From Rhodonellum psychrophilum GCM71 = DSM 17998 (GTDB lineage Bacteria > Bacteroidota > Bacteroidia > Cytophagales > Cyclobacteriaceae), in the NCBI RefSeq assembly GCF_000381545.1, contig NZ_KB906677.1, forward strand, positions 76,638-140,637: DNA of 64,000 nt, read 5' to 3'. The position numbers and the translations under genes are program-made. Positions 38,509-48,412 of this stretch are shown one piece after another. Within the stretch, counting starts at the first letter, position 1. Each line of letters begins with the position of its first letter. The notes under the pieces are model-generated. The model saw only the letters and a program-made list of their open reading frames with translations. It was not told where the DNA came from and made no database searches.

Positions 38509-39083
38509 TTTACAGGATGTTTAGTGGTGGAATAATCCATGAAAAGTGAATCTCATTGTTTATACGCTTATTTAATGAATCCTTCATTCTCTTTACCAAG
38601 CTTTGATGGAGCGGTATACCGTCAAATAGATTTCCGGTGGCTTATCAATCGCTTTTAACCCGTTTTATGCATTAAGAACTCAATTCAATATTATAATGAA
38701 CTGATATTCAGTTATTTGCTGATTGTTTTTGACTTCACCCTATTGGTATCAGGAATTTGTCTCCCAATAGGCTGATTTTCTTACAGTTTCGGTCTCATTT
38801 GGAAACCTAAAGCATATTTCGGGTTTATAGGTTTTTGTGGGATTTCTTATCGCTGCTTTAAATGATTCTTTCCCCATAGTCAAAATGACTTCGCAAATTG
38901 CACATGATGTATTTATTGAAATGCTGTAGATCAAATGGTTCCACCACAGCAGACAGGCCTCCTTCTGTTCCTTGTTGCTGTTGCTTGGCAACCAGATAAG
39001 TAGATTCTTCTCCAGTGTTCATGATTCTTGTCTTTGAATAATCAATCTATAAAATTCTTGTTATTGGATATATATTATTCACC
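38509..39083. other. Intergenic region with repeat copy B
   Basis: The 575-bp gap between permeases 2 and 3 holds the 174-bp repeat copy B (38654-38827). The rest shows no gene. An 80-residue minus-strand frame at 38749-38991 runs into the repeat and is not convincing. Confidence 0.5.
38654..38827 (+). repeat. 174-bp intergenic repeat, copy B
   Basis: It runs from TTAACCCGTTTTATGCATT to AGCATATTTCGGGTTTA, plus orientation. It is close to copy C (49026-49200), with about a dozen differences by eye, and the match stops at the terminal repeats. Confidence 0.88.
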
Positions 39084-41501
39084 TCACTCGCTCTTCAAAC
39101 TTTTCACCGGATCGAGCATCGCTGCCCGGACAGCTTGGGAACTGATGGTCACCATCGCCACAATTACAGCCACAAGTCCGGCCAATGGATAGATCCACCA
39201 ACCTATTTCTACTTGGTAGGCAAAACCTTCCAACCACCTGTTCATCACATACCAGGCGACCGGGGTTGCAATCACGATAGCCACCAAGACCAATTGGATA
39301 AAATCCTTGGACAGCAAGGCCACAATACTGGAAACCTCTGCACCCAACACTTTTCTGATCCCGATTTCCTTGGTTCGGATTTCTGCCGTATAAGTAGCCA
39401 ATCCAAACAGACCCAAACTGGCTATCAAGATGGCCAAAACCGAAAAGACAGTAAATAGCTGTCTGAACTTGAAATCTGCCTGGTACTGTTTGGCAAAATC
39501 CTCATCCAAGAAGCTATATAGAAAAGGCCTATGGGGTGCAATTTTTTTCCAAACTTCCTCGACTTCTGCGAGGGTTTTTTCCATATTGTCAGACTTCACT
39601 TTGAGCGAAAGGAAACGACTTGCATAGGCTTCAAATGGCAAGGTCAAAGGCTCAATTTTGCGGTGTAGGGAAATGAAATTAAAATCCTTCACCACGCCGA
39701 TCACTTCCCCGGATCTTCCCCATTGATCAAATTTTTTCCCCACAATGTCAGCTGGGTTGGCATAGCCATATTGCCGTGCTGCCGCTTCGTTGATCACCAA
39801 AGCTGATGTTGAATCCGATGGAAAATCCCTCGAATAGCTTCTCCCAGCCACCAGCTCCATATCAAAATGGTCTATGAAATCTATCCCCACCTGGAAAATC
39901 GCCTGTCCCATATTTGTCATTTCACCGTCGATATTCTGAATATCTGTCCCTGCATTTGGAAAATAGCCGCCTGGAACGCTTCTGGAAAAAGCCGCAGAAA
40001 GGATAGCAGGATTTGCCTCCATTTCGGCCTTTAAAACACTGGATCTGACATTGACCCTTTCATCATAGTTGTAATCCAAGACCAACATCTGTTCCTTGTC
40101 AAAGCCCATGTCTTTGTCAAGCAAGTGATTCATTTGGGAATACACAATCAGGGTTCCTGCTATCAATATTATGGACAGACTGAACTGGAATATTACCAAT
40201 CCTTTTCGGAGATTTACTCCACCACTTTCCACAACTGAGATTCCCTTCAAAATCTGCACTGGCCTAAATCCTGACAATACGAAAGCAGGATAGGAACCTG
40301 CCAAGATCCCCACAAAAAACAAAATCCCGATGAATGCTGGAACGATTTGCCAACTCATCAATGCTGTCAATTCCATTTCTTTGCCTGTAATGCTGTTCAT
40401 CAAGGGCATCGCAACCGATATAAAAAACATGGAAGCCAGCATGGCAAGAAATACGATAATAATGGATTCTCCCAAAAATTGGAAAATCAAGTGACTCCTG
40501 TCTGCTCCAATGGATTTTCGTATACCGACTTCCTTAGCACGCTCCATGGATCTTGCGGTAGACAAATTCATAAAGTTGATCATCGCAATGACAAGTAGGA
40601 AGATACCGATCACCGAAAACACATAGATGTTGGACAAACTCCCTGTCTCGCCAGGTTGTCTGTCAGCATCGGATCCCAGGTAAAAATCTTCCATCTTTTC
40701 TACCTTGATGGTGTAGAGGGGATCATCTTGTCTTGCGGCAAGAAAGGCAGGTATTTTCTGTTCAAATGACCCACGGTCAAAGTTGTCGTTCACTAAAAAA
40801 TAAGTGTAAATGTCTACATAGCCCCACCAATCAAAAATATCAGGGTTTGATAACCTAAACGTGCTCAATGATAGCAGCATGTTAAAATTGAAATGAGAAT
40901 TGGCGGGCACATCCGCAATAACAGCCGTAATTGTATAATCACCAGAATTTGACCTACCCGGTGAGTCACTTCCTTTCATCGTTTTACCAATAGGATCTTC
41001 ATCTCCGAAATACCTTTTGGCAGTACTCTCTGTCATCACCATGCTGTACGGCGCAGTCAATGCGGTTTTTGGATCCCCTTTGATTATTTTCCAGCTAAAT
41101 ATGTCAAAGGCGGTTGAATCCATAAAAAACACCCCTTCTTCCTGATAGGAGTTTTCGCCATCTGTCAGCAATATATCTGAGCTTCCTGAAAACTGCACCA
41201 CCTTGTCGATTTCGGGAAAATAACTTTGAACCGCAGGTCCCACCGGTGCATTGCCCCAGACCCAAAAGGGATTGATACTTGCGCTTTCTGGCTGATCCTT
41301 AGATGCCAGCCTTCCATGGGTCAATCTATAAATCCGGTCAGCTTTTTCATGATAGGAATCGAAGGACAACTCGTCCTGCACAAACATAAATATCATGAAA
41401 CAACAGGCCATCCCCAGACCCAGCCCAAAGATGTTGATAAAGGAGTAAGCCTTCTTTTTCAAAAGGTTTCTCCAGGCGATTTTAAGGTAGTTTTTAAGCA
41501 T
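39084..41501 (-). CDS. MacB/FtsX-type ABC permease, permease 3
   Basis: The 805-residue product starts MLKNYLKIAWRNLLKKKAYS, has TM1 FINIFGLGLGMACCFMIFMF, periplasmic domain 1 starting SFDSYHEKADRIYRLTHG, the motif STARSMERAKEVGIRKSIGA, and the second motif RTKEIGIRKVLGAEV; it ends DPVKSLKSE. Eight TMs are expected. It is the third of the dispersed permeases and lies 310 bases from permease 4, a gap that holds a ten-codon vestige of another permease start (41546-41578). Substrate unknown; peptide or lipid export is typical of MacB-like proteins. Confidence 0.93.
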   Translation of the reverse strand: MLKNYLKIAWRNLLKKKAYSFINIFGLGLGMACCFMIFMFVQDELSFDSYHEKADRIYRLTHGRLASKDQPESASINPFWVWGNAPVGPAVQSYFPEIDKVVQFSGSSDILLTDGENSYQEEGVFFMDSTAFDIFSWKIIKGDPKTALTAPYSMVMTESTAKRYFGDEDPIGKTMKGSDSPGRSNSGDYTITAVIADVPANSHFNFNMLLSLSTFRLSNPDIFDWWGYVDIYTYFLVNDNFDRGSFEQKIPAFLAARQDDPLYTIKVEKMEDFYLGSDADRQPGETGSLSNIYVFSVIGIFLLVIAMINFMNLSTARSMERAKEVGIRKSIGADRSHLIFQFLGESIIIVFLAMLASMFFISVAMPLMNSITGKEMELTALMSWQIVPAFIGILFFVGILAGSYPAFVLSGFRPVQILKGISVVESGGVNLRKGLVIFQFSLSIILIAGTLIVYSQMNHLLDKDMGFDKEQMLVLDYNYDERVNVRSSVLKAEMEANPAILSAAFSRSVPGGYFPNAGTDIQNIDGEMTNMGQAIFQVGIDFIDHFDMELVAGRSYSRDFPSDSTSALVINEAAARQYGYANPADIVGKKFDQWGRSGEVIGVVKDFNFISLHRKIEPLTLPFEAYASRFLSLKVKSDNMEKTLAEVEEVWKKIAPHRPFLYSFLDEDFAKQYQADFKFRQLFTVFSVLAILIASLGLFGLATYTAEIRTKEIGIRKVLGAEVSSIVALLSKDFIQLVLVAIVIATPVAWYVMNRWLEGFAYQVEIGWWIYPLAGLVAVIVAMVTISSQAVRAAMLDPVKSLKSE

Positions 41502-41545
41502 GGGGATGAACGCTGGAAAAGTGAAAAGATATTGAACTTGTCATA

Positions 41546-41578
41546 TTAGAAGGTGATTTTGAAGTAGTTTTTGAGCAT
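41546..41578 (-). pseudogene. Ten-codon vestige of a permease start
   Basis: The minus strand reads ATG then codons for LKNYFKITF and TAA (41548-41546). This is the characteristic N-terminus of the permease family (MLKNYFKI, compare MLKNYLKIAW and MLKNYFNIF) cut after ten codons. The true start of permease 3 follows 45 bases downstream. It may be the scar of a deletion between tandem paralogues. A short leader peptide is the alternative. Confidence 0.6.
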
Positions 41579-41811
41579 GGGAATTGTTGTTTTCCTATAG
41601 ATTTTCCCGAAGGTCCGGTTAGGTTTCAATTTCTATTCGCTGTTGTAAGGATTCTCAGTATGGGTCCCGAGCCAAGTCAAAGGATCGAGCCGAAAGGAGA
41701 ACTACCCCTTTATTTTTATGTATTATCTCTTGCATCCCGTATCTTATTTCTTGCTTATGAATCTTGCCTCTTGTGTCTCATTCAGCTTCAAGGACTCACT
41801 TCTTCCTCCCC
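41579..41811. other. Spacer with low-complexity TCTTGC/ATCTTG tract
   Basis: Between permeases 3 and 4 lies an irregular array of TTATCTCTTGCAT, TATCTTATTTCTTGC, TGAATCTTGCC and TCTTGTGTCTC-like units (about 41725-41780). No gene is seen. Such tracts recur between genes in many Bacteroidota genomes. Confidence 0.5.
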
Positions 41812-44211
41812 TCACTCATCTTTCAGCGTCTTGGCTGGATTCTGAACAAACACCTTCACTGTCCTGTATCCGATTGTCAAAACAGAAATGACACTTACCA
41901 AAAGGATAGCAAGGATATAAATCCATGGAGATACTTCTGTTTTATAAGCAAAACCTTGGAGCCATTGGTTTGAAAACCAAATCCCGAACATGACGGCCAT
42001 AACAGCTGAAATCCCTAGCAGGACAAAGAAATCTGCTGAAAGAACTTTGAGCACATCAGAAACTGTGGCACCAAGGACCTTTCTGATGCTTATCTCTCTT
42101 GTTCTTCTCAAAGCCACATAGGATACCAATCCAAACAGTCCCATACAGGCGATGAAGATGGCAATGGCGGAAAAGACACTGAAGATGGCACCGACTTTTT
42201 GCTCAGACTTATACATCTGCGCATATTCCTGATCGATAAATTTGTAATTGAATGGTCTTCCTGGGGCAAGGGTTTTCCAAATACTTTCCATTCCTGCCAA
42301 ATATTTTGTTGGATTGCCTTTGGGTAGTTTTACCAAAATCACATTGGCTTGGTCCGGATCGACCATGATCACCATTGGGCCAACGCGATGGTGCAAAGAA
42401 TTGAAATAAAAATCCCCGACTACAGCCTTGACATAGGTGGGTTCATCCCCAAAATCCAATTTTTTTCCAACTGCCTCTTCCGGGGTCCAGCCAAGTTCCT
42501 TGACGGCTGCTTCATTCAACATCACTGAATGTTCTGCTTTTTGTTTGAAAGCTTCGGTTCGGGTCAATTCATTTTCCGCAAAGTCCTCCCCGGCTTCTAT
42601 TTTCAATCCGATGGTTTTGATCAGATCCGGATCCACAGAATAACCGGTAATCATCATTTCTTTATCATTGTCTCCACCGGGGAAAATTTTATATCCTGCT
42701 TTGATAAAAATCGGCATATCGGCAGCCAAGGCAACAGATTGGGCATTCCCGGTCCTGAGCAATTCATTTTTGAATCCTCCTACCACATTACGCATGTTGT
42801 AGTGGTAGGTCAGGGCAACTACTTCCTCTCGGTCATATCCTAGATTGACAGACTGCATGTAATCCAATTGACGCTGAACAATCAAAGTCGCCACCAATAA
42901 GCCAATGGAAACAAAAAACTGGAAAACGACCAAACCTTTGCGCAGCCAACCGCCGCGGCCAAAATGAATGTTTTTCCCCAAAGCCTTCAGGGGTTCCATG
43001 CCGGAAAGGATCATTGCAGGATAGAATCCTGACAAAAAGCCAATTACCAATAATAATCCTATGATTACCCCAATGCCAACAGGGGTCATCAGCAAATCAA
43101 ATCGGATTGGTACTCCTGAAATCCCCTCAAATGATCCTGAATTGAAAAAAAGCACCAATAGACTGAATACAATCCCAGAAAAGGTCAGAATAAAGGATTC
43201 GGAAATAAACTGACCAAACAATTGCAACCTGTCAGCCCCCATCACTTTTCTCAGCCCGACTTCCTTCCTTCTTTCAGAGGCCTCAGCAGTCGCCAAATTC
43301 ACATAATTGATGATCCCAATAAAAATCAGCAACACGGCCACAATACCAAAAATATATAGGTATTTGATATCTGAGGTGGGTTTAAGGGATTTGAGTTGGC
43401 TGTCTCCTAGGTGAATGGATGATACAGGTTGAAAATGAAAAGAACTGCTGAATCCATTGGACCTCATGGTCTCCCCCATATGTTTTTCGATCATTTGGTC
43501 CATTTTCCCGGAAAAAGCATCAAGGTCTGTATTTGGTCTCAATTTGGCATAACTGTAATAGTTGGAAGGAGACCATTCCGGATTGATGCCATGACGGTGG
43601 GATTTGAAAGAAGCAAGAAAATCAAAATCCAAATGACTATTGGAAGGAAAGTCCACCATTACACCAGTGACCGAATAGTCTTTGCCATCCACTTTGAGGA
43701 TTTTCCCTATCGCATCATTGGTGTTTTTGAAATACCTCTTTGCAGTGCTTTCTGTTATAACCAATTGATTGGGTTCTTTCAATGCCAAGTCTGGATTGCC
43801 TGCCAGCATTTCAAAATCAAAAACCTTTAAGAAGTTTTCATCTGCGAATGCAACCTTCGACTCTTCCTGATTCCCCTCTCCATTGTCAATCATCACTGAG
43901 GTGAAAATACTCAGGTCAAAAACCAAAGTAGCTACTTCCACCTCAGGTATTTCCTCCATCAATGTGGGAACCAATTGGGAGGGTGTTGTTCCTGCAAATT
44001 GGCTTTCCCCAGCTGCCACAAACTCTTGGTTGAATTTATAAATCCTGTCCGCATCTGTGTACATTTTGTCATAACTCAATTCATGTTGGATGTACAGAGA
44101 AATCGTCAAAAAACTCACAATGGCAATTGTCAGCCCCAAAATATTGATCCCTGTATAAAGCTTCCGTTTTGTCAGGTTTCGAAATGAAACTTTAAAATAA
44201 TTTTCCCACAT
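41812..44211 (-). CDS. MacB/FtsX-type ABC permease, permease 4
   Basis: The 799-residue product (ATG at 44211; a TTG two codons upstream is possible) starts MWENYFKVSFRNLTKRKLYT. TM1 is INILGLTIAIVSFLTISLYI and the periplasmic domain begins SYDKMYTDADRIYKFNQEF. The half motifs are NLATAEASERRKEVGLRKVM and RTREISIRKVLGATVSD; it ends NPAKTLKDE. Eight TMs are expected. No ATPase is adjacent. The upstream region (44212-44570) has no recognisable promoter match to sigma-54. Confidence 0.93.
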   Translation of the reverse strand: MWENYFKVSFRNLTKRKLYTGINILGLTIAIVSFLTISLYIQHELSYDKMYTDADRIYKFNQEFVAAGESQFAGTTPSQLVPTLMEEIPEVEVATLVFDLSIFTSVMIDNGEGNQEESKVAFADENFLKVFDFEMLAGNPDLALKEPNQLVITESTAKRYFKNTNDAIGKILKVDGKDYSVTGVMVDFPSNSHLDFDFLASFKSHRHGINPEWSPSNYYSYAKLRPNTDLDAFSGKMDQMIEKHMGETMRSNGFSSSFHFQPVSSIHLGDSQLKSLKPTSDIKYLYIFGIVAVLLIFIGIINYVNLATAEASERRKEVGLRKVMGADRLQLFGQFISESFILTFSGIVFSLLVLFFNSGSFEGISGVPIRFDLLMTPVGIGVIIGLLLVIGFLSGFYPAMILSGMEPLKALGKNIHFGRGGWLRKGLVVFQFFVSIGLLVATLIVQRQLDYMQSVNLGYDREEVVALTYHYNMRNVVGGFKNELLRTGNAQSVALAADMPIFIKAGYKIFPGGDNDKEMMITGYSVDPDLIKTIGLKIEAGEDFAENELTRTEAFKQKAEHSVMLNEAAVKELGWTPEEAVGKKLDFGDEPTYVKAVVGDFYFNSLHHRVGPMVIMVDPDQANVILVKLPKGNPTKYLAGMESIWKTLAPGRPFNYKFIDQEYAQMYKSEQKVGAIFSVFSAIAIFIACMGLFGLVSYVALRRTREISIRKVLGATVSDVLKVLSADFFVLLGISAVMAVMFGIWFSNQWLQGFAYKTEVSPWIYILAILLVSVISVLTIGYRTVKVFVQNPAKTLKDE

Positions 44212-45130
44212 GTTCAATTCGTTTTATCTTTTCAAACTTTGGCTATAGGCATGGGTTTCGAAGGCAACCAAATGAATCACCCTTGAGGAAATCAGCCAGG
44301 ATTGCCAAAGTTTTGTTTTGGTTTGGTACCCAGACTATCTTCCAGATCAATTTTATATTCCTAATTGACTTTTTACCAGATCTGTGCCAATCAAAAAGGC
44401 TTCAAATTCGTTAGATTCAGGGTTTGTAAAGGATAAGGCTGTAAATAGCGAACAAAGTTGTCCGCATTCGGGCGAAACTTTTTCATTCGTGATAAAGTAA
44501 AAAGTGTTGGTTGGTGAATTTTTATTCTTTGAAACAAAAGTTGATTCAGAGCTGCCCACGTCATTTTGCCTTAAACACGAAATAACCATTGGCTTTACCA
44601 TTGGGGTTGAAACCAAAGAAAATCAGACTATTGGGATTCTCTTTGGAAAGCATTTCTGAAATGAAGTCCGCCCAGTTACCTTGCGGTTTTTACAATCCTC
44701 CAAGTAACACAATTCCACCTTGTATTGGAGGAATTGCCTTCGGTTATGGATGTTCGCCTCCATATTGATATCCTGCTTTTCAGGCGCTGTTGGAATGGGC
44801 ATAGCGATATGGATTATAGAAATTAGTTTATTAAAATTGGTGTTCCCAAAAGGACGATGCAAAATCCAATAGTGGGAAAGAAATTGTATATCCTCTTCTA
44901 CTTGATAACCCAATGCAAATCATTGATTTTCAAATTTTCAACCTATTTGAAAACAATAAGCTGGAATAAGCCGAACATATTTTTTCGGGGACAGGCGAAA
45001 GCTTGAAAAGTTTATAAAGTGAAAATAAAAGATTTTACACTCCGTGGTGCAGGATCTAAAAGCAAGAAAGATTGTCAGGGATGCTCCTGACAATCTTTTG
45101 AATTCCATTTCACGCTAAAATCATAACTTT
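44212..45130. other. 919-bp region with repeat copy G and no firm gene
   Basis: It holds the diverged repeat copy G (44571-44755). To the left, a minus-strand frame (44353-44570) codes for a peptide with a CGQLC pattern, and to the right another short frame (44756-44913). Both run into the repeat and lack family resemblance, so they are at best decayed genes. Nothing else is seen. Confidence 0.4.
44571..44755 (-). repeat. 174-bp intergenic repeat, copy G (diverged, inverted)
   Basis: It starts TTAAACACGAAATAACCATT and keeps the internal block GAAAATCAGACTATTGGGA, the reverse complement of the block near the right end of copies A, D and E. Its far end resembles the reverse complement of copy D (GGTTATGGATG versus GGTTATGCATA). 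It is the most decayed copy; the right border is approximate. Confidence 0.6.
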
Positions 45131-46795
45131 CTATGCCTGCGGCAAAGTCATTCTTGCTGTCCTATCTGGGTCATTTTTGACTTCACAGGTGTCGTTCAGC
45201 ACCATGGTTTCACCTTTTTCAGCCGTGAATTTTGGCCAATTTGGCAATGTCCCTGCATTGGGATTCCCTGTTTTCATAAAGGCCAAGAGAGAAGAAGACA
45301 TCCTATCAGCCAACTGTTTGGGACGTTTTCCACCACCGGTATGGGTATACATCCTGTCTGTATTTTCAAACCAAAAACAGATGTCAATACAATGGAAAGC
45401 ACGCATTCGGCCATTGTACAGATTGGGTTCCCATCCAAACCAAGCCATATACACCGGGGCCTTTTGTTTGGCTTTGGCATTGCCACAGGCGACTGCACCT
45501 TGGCGGTTGGAAGCGACCAAAGCCATGATTTCGGCAGGTTTCTTTGAGGGGAAATTGGCTTGATAAGCATGGACGATTTCGGAGGTTTTGTCCCCAAACC
45601 TTGGTTTAAGTTGCTCAATGGCACCATTCAGATCTATGGCTTCCAATTGCGGATTGGCCCTGGTTGCACTCCACTCATGAAAAGTGGTGCAGATCATCAA
45701 AGGCATTTCGGCTTCTGGCCCGTTTGAATTGGAGAAAAATTCACCTTTTGGAATATTGACCCCATCGGCCACAGGAGCAAAACCACCCCTAAAGCCAACT
45801 TGTGGGAACTCTTTCCGCATCCTTTCCATCGCTTTGTTGGCGACATCGAGGTATTCCCTCCAAGGAATTTCCTGCAGTTTATCCAAATTAGCAGGTGACA
45901 GTCCCGCCTCTTCCATCACAAATTGCCCCAATTTCCGGCTGTATTCCTGGTCATTGGCAATCAGCATGCTGCCACTCAGTGCAACCCCTTTGTGAACCAA
46001 TCCTTTTGCAGCTGGCATGGACATCGTTGCGGTAACCTTGGCCCCTCCACCGGACTGCCCCATGATGGTGACATTTCCCGGATCACCGCCGAAGTTGGCG
46101 ATATTTTCCCTCACCCATTGCAGGGAAGCAATGATATCCAACATGCTCACATTTCCGGAATTGGCGTATTTACTTCCTCCCACCCCGGATAAATCCGTGA
46201 ATCCGATCGGTCCTAGACGGTGGTTGATGGAAACAAAAACCATGTCACCGTTTTTGGCAAAATTTTCCCCGTGGTATCCATCCTGTTCGATCCCATTGCC
46301 ATTCGTAAATCCTCCACCGTGAAGCCAGACCAGGACCGGACGCTTTTTCCCGTCCGCAAGGGCATTTGTCCAAACATTGAGTTTCAGGCAATCTTCACTG
46401 ACATCATCGTAATTCCAGTGATCGGCAAAGGAATAATGGACATTGGCGTACCTATTTTCCATGATCTGTGGGGCAGTATTTCCCCACCAAATCGTGTCCT
46501 TGACACCTTCCCATTTCTCTGGTTTTTGGGGCGCCATAAAACGGTTTTTCCCTGCAGTATTGTCTCCATAAGGCACACCCAAAAAAGTAAAGACACCATT
46601 GAGTTTGTATCCCCGTATCTTTCCAAATGCCGTTTCCGCAATCGCTATTTCATCCCCGATTTGGAGGAATTGATCTTCATCTGGGGCAATGTTTTTAGAA
46701 TGAGTGACGGAGGCTTGTGTCACAAAAGGTACCGCAGCGATACCGGCAGTACCCAGTCCGATTTTCTGCAAAAATTGTCGACGATTATTTTTCAT
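45131..46795 (-). CDS. Tat-exported type-B carboxylesterase
   Basis: The 554-residue product has a twin-arginine start (NNRRQFLQKIGLGTAG) and the carboxylesterase type-B fold. The oxyanion hole is HGGGF (159-163), the nucleophile Ser248 sits in IMGQSGGGAKV, and the conserved His lies in RAFHCIDICFWFEN near the C-terminus, where Cys-Ile-Asp replaces the common Gly-x-Glu-like sequence. Relatives hydrolyse esters of p-nitrobenzyl, cephalosporin or plant acyl groups. The native substrate is unknown; export suggests action in the periplasm. It is a single gene. Confidence 0.92.
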   Translation of the reverse strand: MKNNRRQFLQKIGLGTAGIAAVPFVTQASVTHSKNIAPDEDQFLQIGDEIAIAETAFGKIRGYKLNGVFTFLGVPYGDNTAGKNRFMAPQKPEKWEGVKDTIWWGNTAPQIMENRYANVHYSFADHWNYDDVSEDCLKLNVWTNALADGKKRPVLVWLHGGGFTNGNGIEQDGYHGENFAKNGDMVFVSINHRLGPIGFTDLSGVGGSKYANSGNVSMLDIIASLQWVRENIANFGGDPGNVTIMGQSGGGAKVTATMSMPAAKGLVHKGVALSGSMLIANDQEYSRKLGQFVMEEAGLSPANLDKLQEIPWREYLDVANKAMERMRKEFPQVGFRGGFAPVADGVNIPKGEFFSNSNGPEAEMPLMICTTFHEWSATRANPQLEAIDLNGAIEQLKPRFGDKTSEIVHAYQANFPSKKPAEIMALVASNRQGAVACGNAKAKQKAPVYMAWFGWEPNLYNGRMRAFHCIDICFWFENTDRMYTHTGGGKRPKQLADRMSSSLLAFMKTGNPNAGTLPNWPKFTAEKGETMVLNDTCEVKNDPDRTARMTLPQA

Positions 46796-47215
46796 TAGGT
46801 TTAAGGTTATGGGTTGAATCTATTGTCTCAATTTGTGTAAATAGAAATTCAATTCCTAACCAATCATCACATTTTAGAAAAAAGCATAACATATTGTGCC
46901 ATTATAGGTCACAAGTCCACTGTTCATTAGGATATCTTTCCCCGGAATTATTTGGAAAAACAACCAAAAAAATGCTGCACAAAGAAAACAAAAAGGTATG
47001 CCCTTCAATTTGTCAAGAGGAATGAATTTCAAATCGCTCTTCCAATTTGAGGAACCCGAGGCAGGCGACAGAAATCAATACCAACGTGATTCAGCTTGGA
47101 TACGGTAGGCATTCGGAAACGTTCGATTCAATATTACTCCTAACTTCTTAAATATACTGCTTTTCATATTTACACCAATCCGCCCGCTGGATCCAAGGTG
47201 ATGTTAGCCAACGCA
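46796..47215. other. Intergenic region without a gene
   Basis: The 420-bp stretch has no coding frame of note and no 174-bp repeat. It ends with GTTAGCCAAC (47203-47212), listed separately, which is the reverse complement of a sequence on the other side of the next gene. Confidence 0.4.
47203..47212 (+). repeat. Inverted-repeat arm GTTAGCCAAC (left)
   Basis: GTTAGCCAAC is the exact reverse complement of GTTGGCTAAC at 48360-48369. The two lie just outside the ends of the alpha/beta hydrolase gene (47216-48346). The arms are only 10 bp, so chance is possible. Confidence 0.35.
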
Positions 47216-48346
47216 CTATTCTACTTGCTTTAAAATCCAATCTGCCATTTCCTTTAATGCTATGGGTGAAAATGTTTCTTCAATCTTAGCATACTCAGCA
47301 GGGGATCCCGTTTCACAGTTCTGGAAAAGATGATTAAGATTTGGCAACTCCCTGACCGTCACGTTTGTATTTCCTCCCTTCTTTAGTGCGTTACTAATTC
47401 CTGATAGATTCTCTTTAGGTGTCACCACCAAATCCTTTTCTCCATTTAAGGCTAGAATGGGACAAGTGACCTTTTCTAGTATTGTTGCAGGATCGTACTT
47501 CAGGAAATTTCTAAACCATTCCGATGACCACTTATCTGATTGAGTTGATACAACCTGCTCCCTGGTCATATTTAACGAAATTAGGTTAGTAGGAGTGATA
47601 TCATAGGTTTCTTCGATAAGTCTAGCTAAGTCAGTTTTCAATGTACGACCATCTGTAGACATTGATATCATTTTAAATGCCTTCTTGTGTACTGGTAGTA
47701 TAAATTCTTTTATGTCAGATTCCGAAATACCATCTGCCCTTGAAATTAATTCTTGCTGCGTCAGAAGGACTTTATTAATTTCAATTCCAGGACCAGCAAG
47801 CAGAACAATGAAACTTACATCTTTAGAATTAGATGCGACCATAGGCGCAATTAAACCTCCTTCACTATGTCCAATAAGCCCAATTTTGTCTCTATCTACC
47901 TCAACCCTTGTTTTTAGAAAATCTACAGCACTGGCAACGTCAGATGCAAAATCGGCAGTTGTTGCTTCTTTGAAGTTACCCGTGGATTTTGCAACACCCC
48001 TGTCGTCATACCTTAAAACGGCTATTCCATGTTTTGTTAAATGGTCTGCAATGATCAGGAAAGGTTTATGCCCGGAAATTTCTTCATCTCTGTTTTGGGC
48101 ACCGCTTCCGGAAATCAAAATAACGGCCGGATAGTTTCCTGCTGCCGAGGGTAATGTTAGTGTTCCAGCTAAGGTGACCTGGGCTTGGATGTTTTCAAAA
48201 GTAACTTCTTCTGTGTAGTATGGATATGGCTTTGATGGTTCCTGCGGTCTATTTATGGAAGTTTTGAAGGAAAAAAATACAATTAGTCCAATTGCCAATA
48301 CTCCGAAAGAAATCCCCATGCTGACTGCTATTCTTTTTGTTTTCAT
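47216..48346 (-). CDS. Membrane-anchored alpha/beta hydrolase
   Basis: The 376-residue product has an N-terminal membrane helix (about 8-27) and then an alpha/beta hydrolase domain. The nucleophile is Ser161 in IGLIGHSEGG; the fold starts with VILISGSGAQNRDEE and RYDDRGVAKS; the acid lies in LNGEKDLVV and the His in NLNHLF. It resembles the S9-like YqiA/dienelactone hydrolase group. Codon use seems more AT-rich than in the neighbouring esterase, and the gene is framed by a 10-bp inverted repeat, which may point to acquisition. Substrate unknown. Confidence 0.88.
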   Translation of the reverse strand: MKTKRIAVSMGISFGVLAIGLIVFFSFKTSINRPQEPSKPYPYYTEEVTFENIQAQVTLAGTLTLPSAAGNYPAVILISGSGAQNRDEEISGHKPFLIIADHLTKHGIAVLRYDDRGVAKSTGNFKEATTADFASDVASAVDFLKTRVEVDRDKIGLIGHSEGGLIAPMVASNSKDVSFIVLLAGPGIEINKVLLTQQELISRADGISESDIKEFILPVHKKAFKMISMSTDGRTLKTDLARLIEETYDITPTNLISLNMTREQVVSTQSDKWSSEWFRNFLKYDPATILEKVTCPILALNGEKDLVVTPKENLSGISNALKKGGNTNVTVRELPNLNHLFQNCETGSPAEYAKIEETFSPIALKEMADWILKQVE

Positions 48347-48359
48347 AATGGGCTTAGTT

Positions 48360-48369
48360 GTTGGCTAAC
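48360..48369 (+). repeat. Inverted-repeat arm GTTGGCTAAC (right)
   Basis: It is the partner of GTTAGCCAAC at 47203-47212, on the upstream side of the hydrolase gene. The sequence lies in the 66-base gap between the hydrolase start and the next gene's stop. Confidence 0.35.
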
Positions 48370-48412
48370 TGGCTTATTTATTTATCCCCCTTATTGGTAA
48401 AAATCCACCTAT

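Noticed and set aside
44353-44616. Small minus-strand gene beside repeat copy G
   Set aside because: Its N-terminus is coded by repeat copy G and no family is recognised; kept only as a possible decayed gene in the region note.
44571-44755. CRISPR-like or tandem array
   Set aside because: The 174-bp repeats are dispersed singly, without regular spacers or cas genes.
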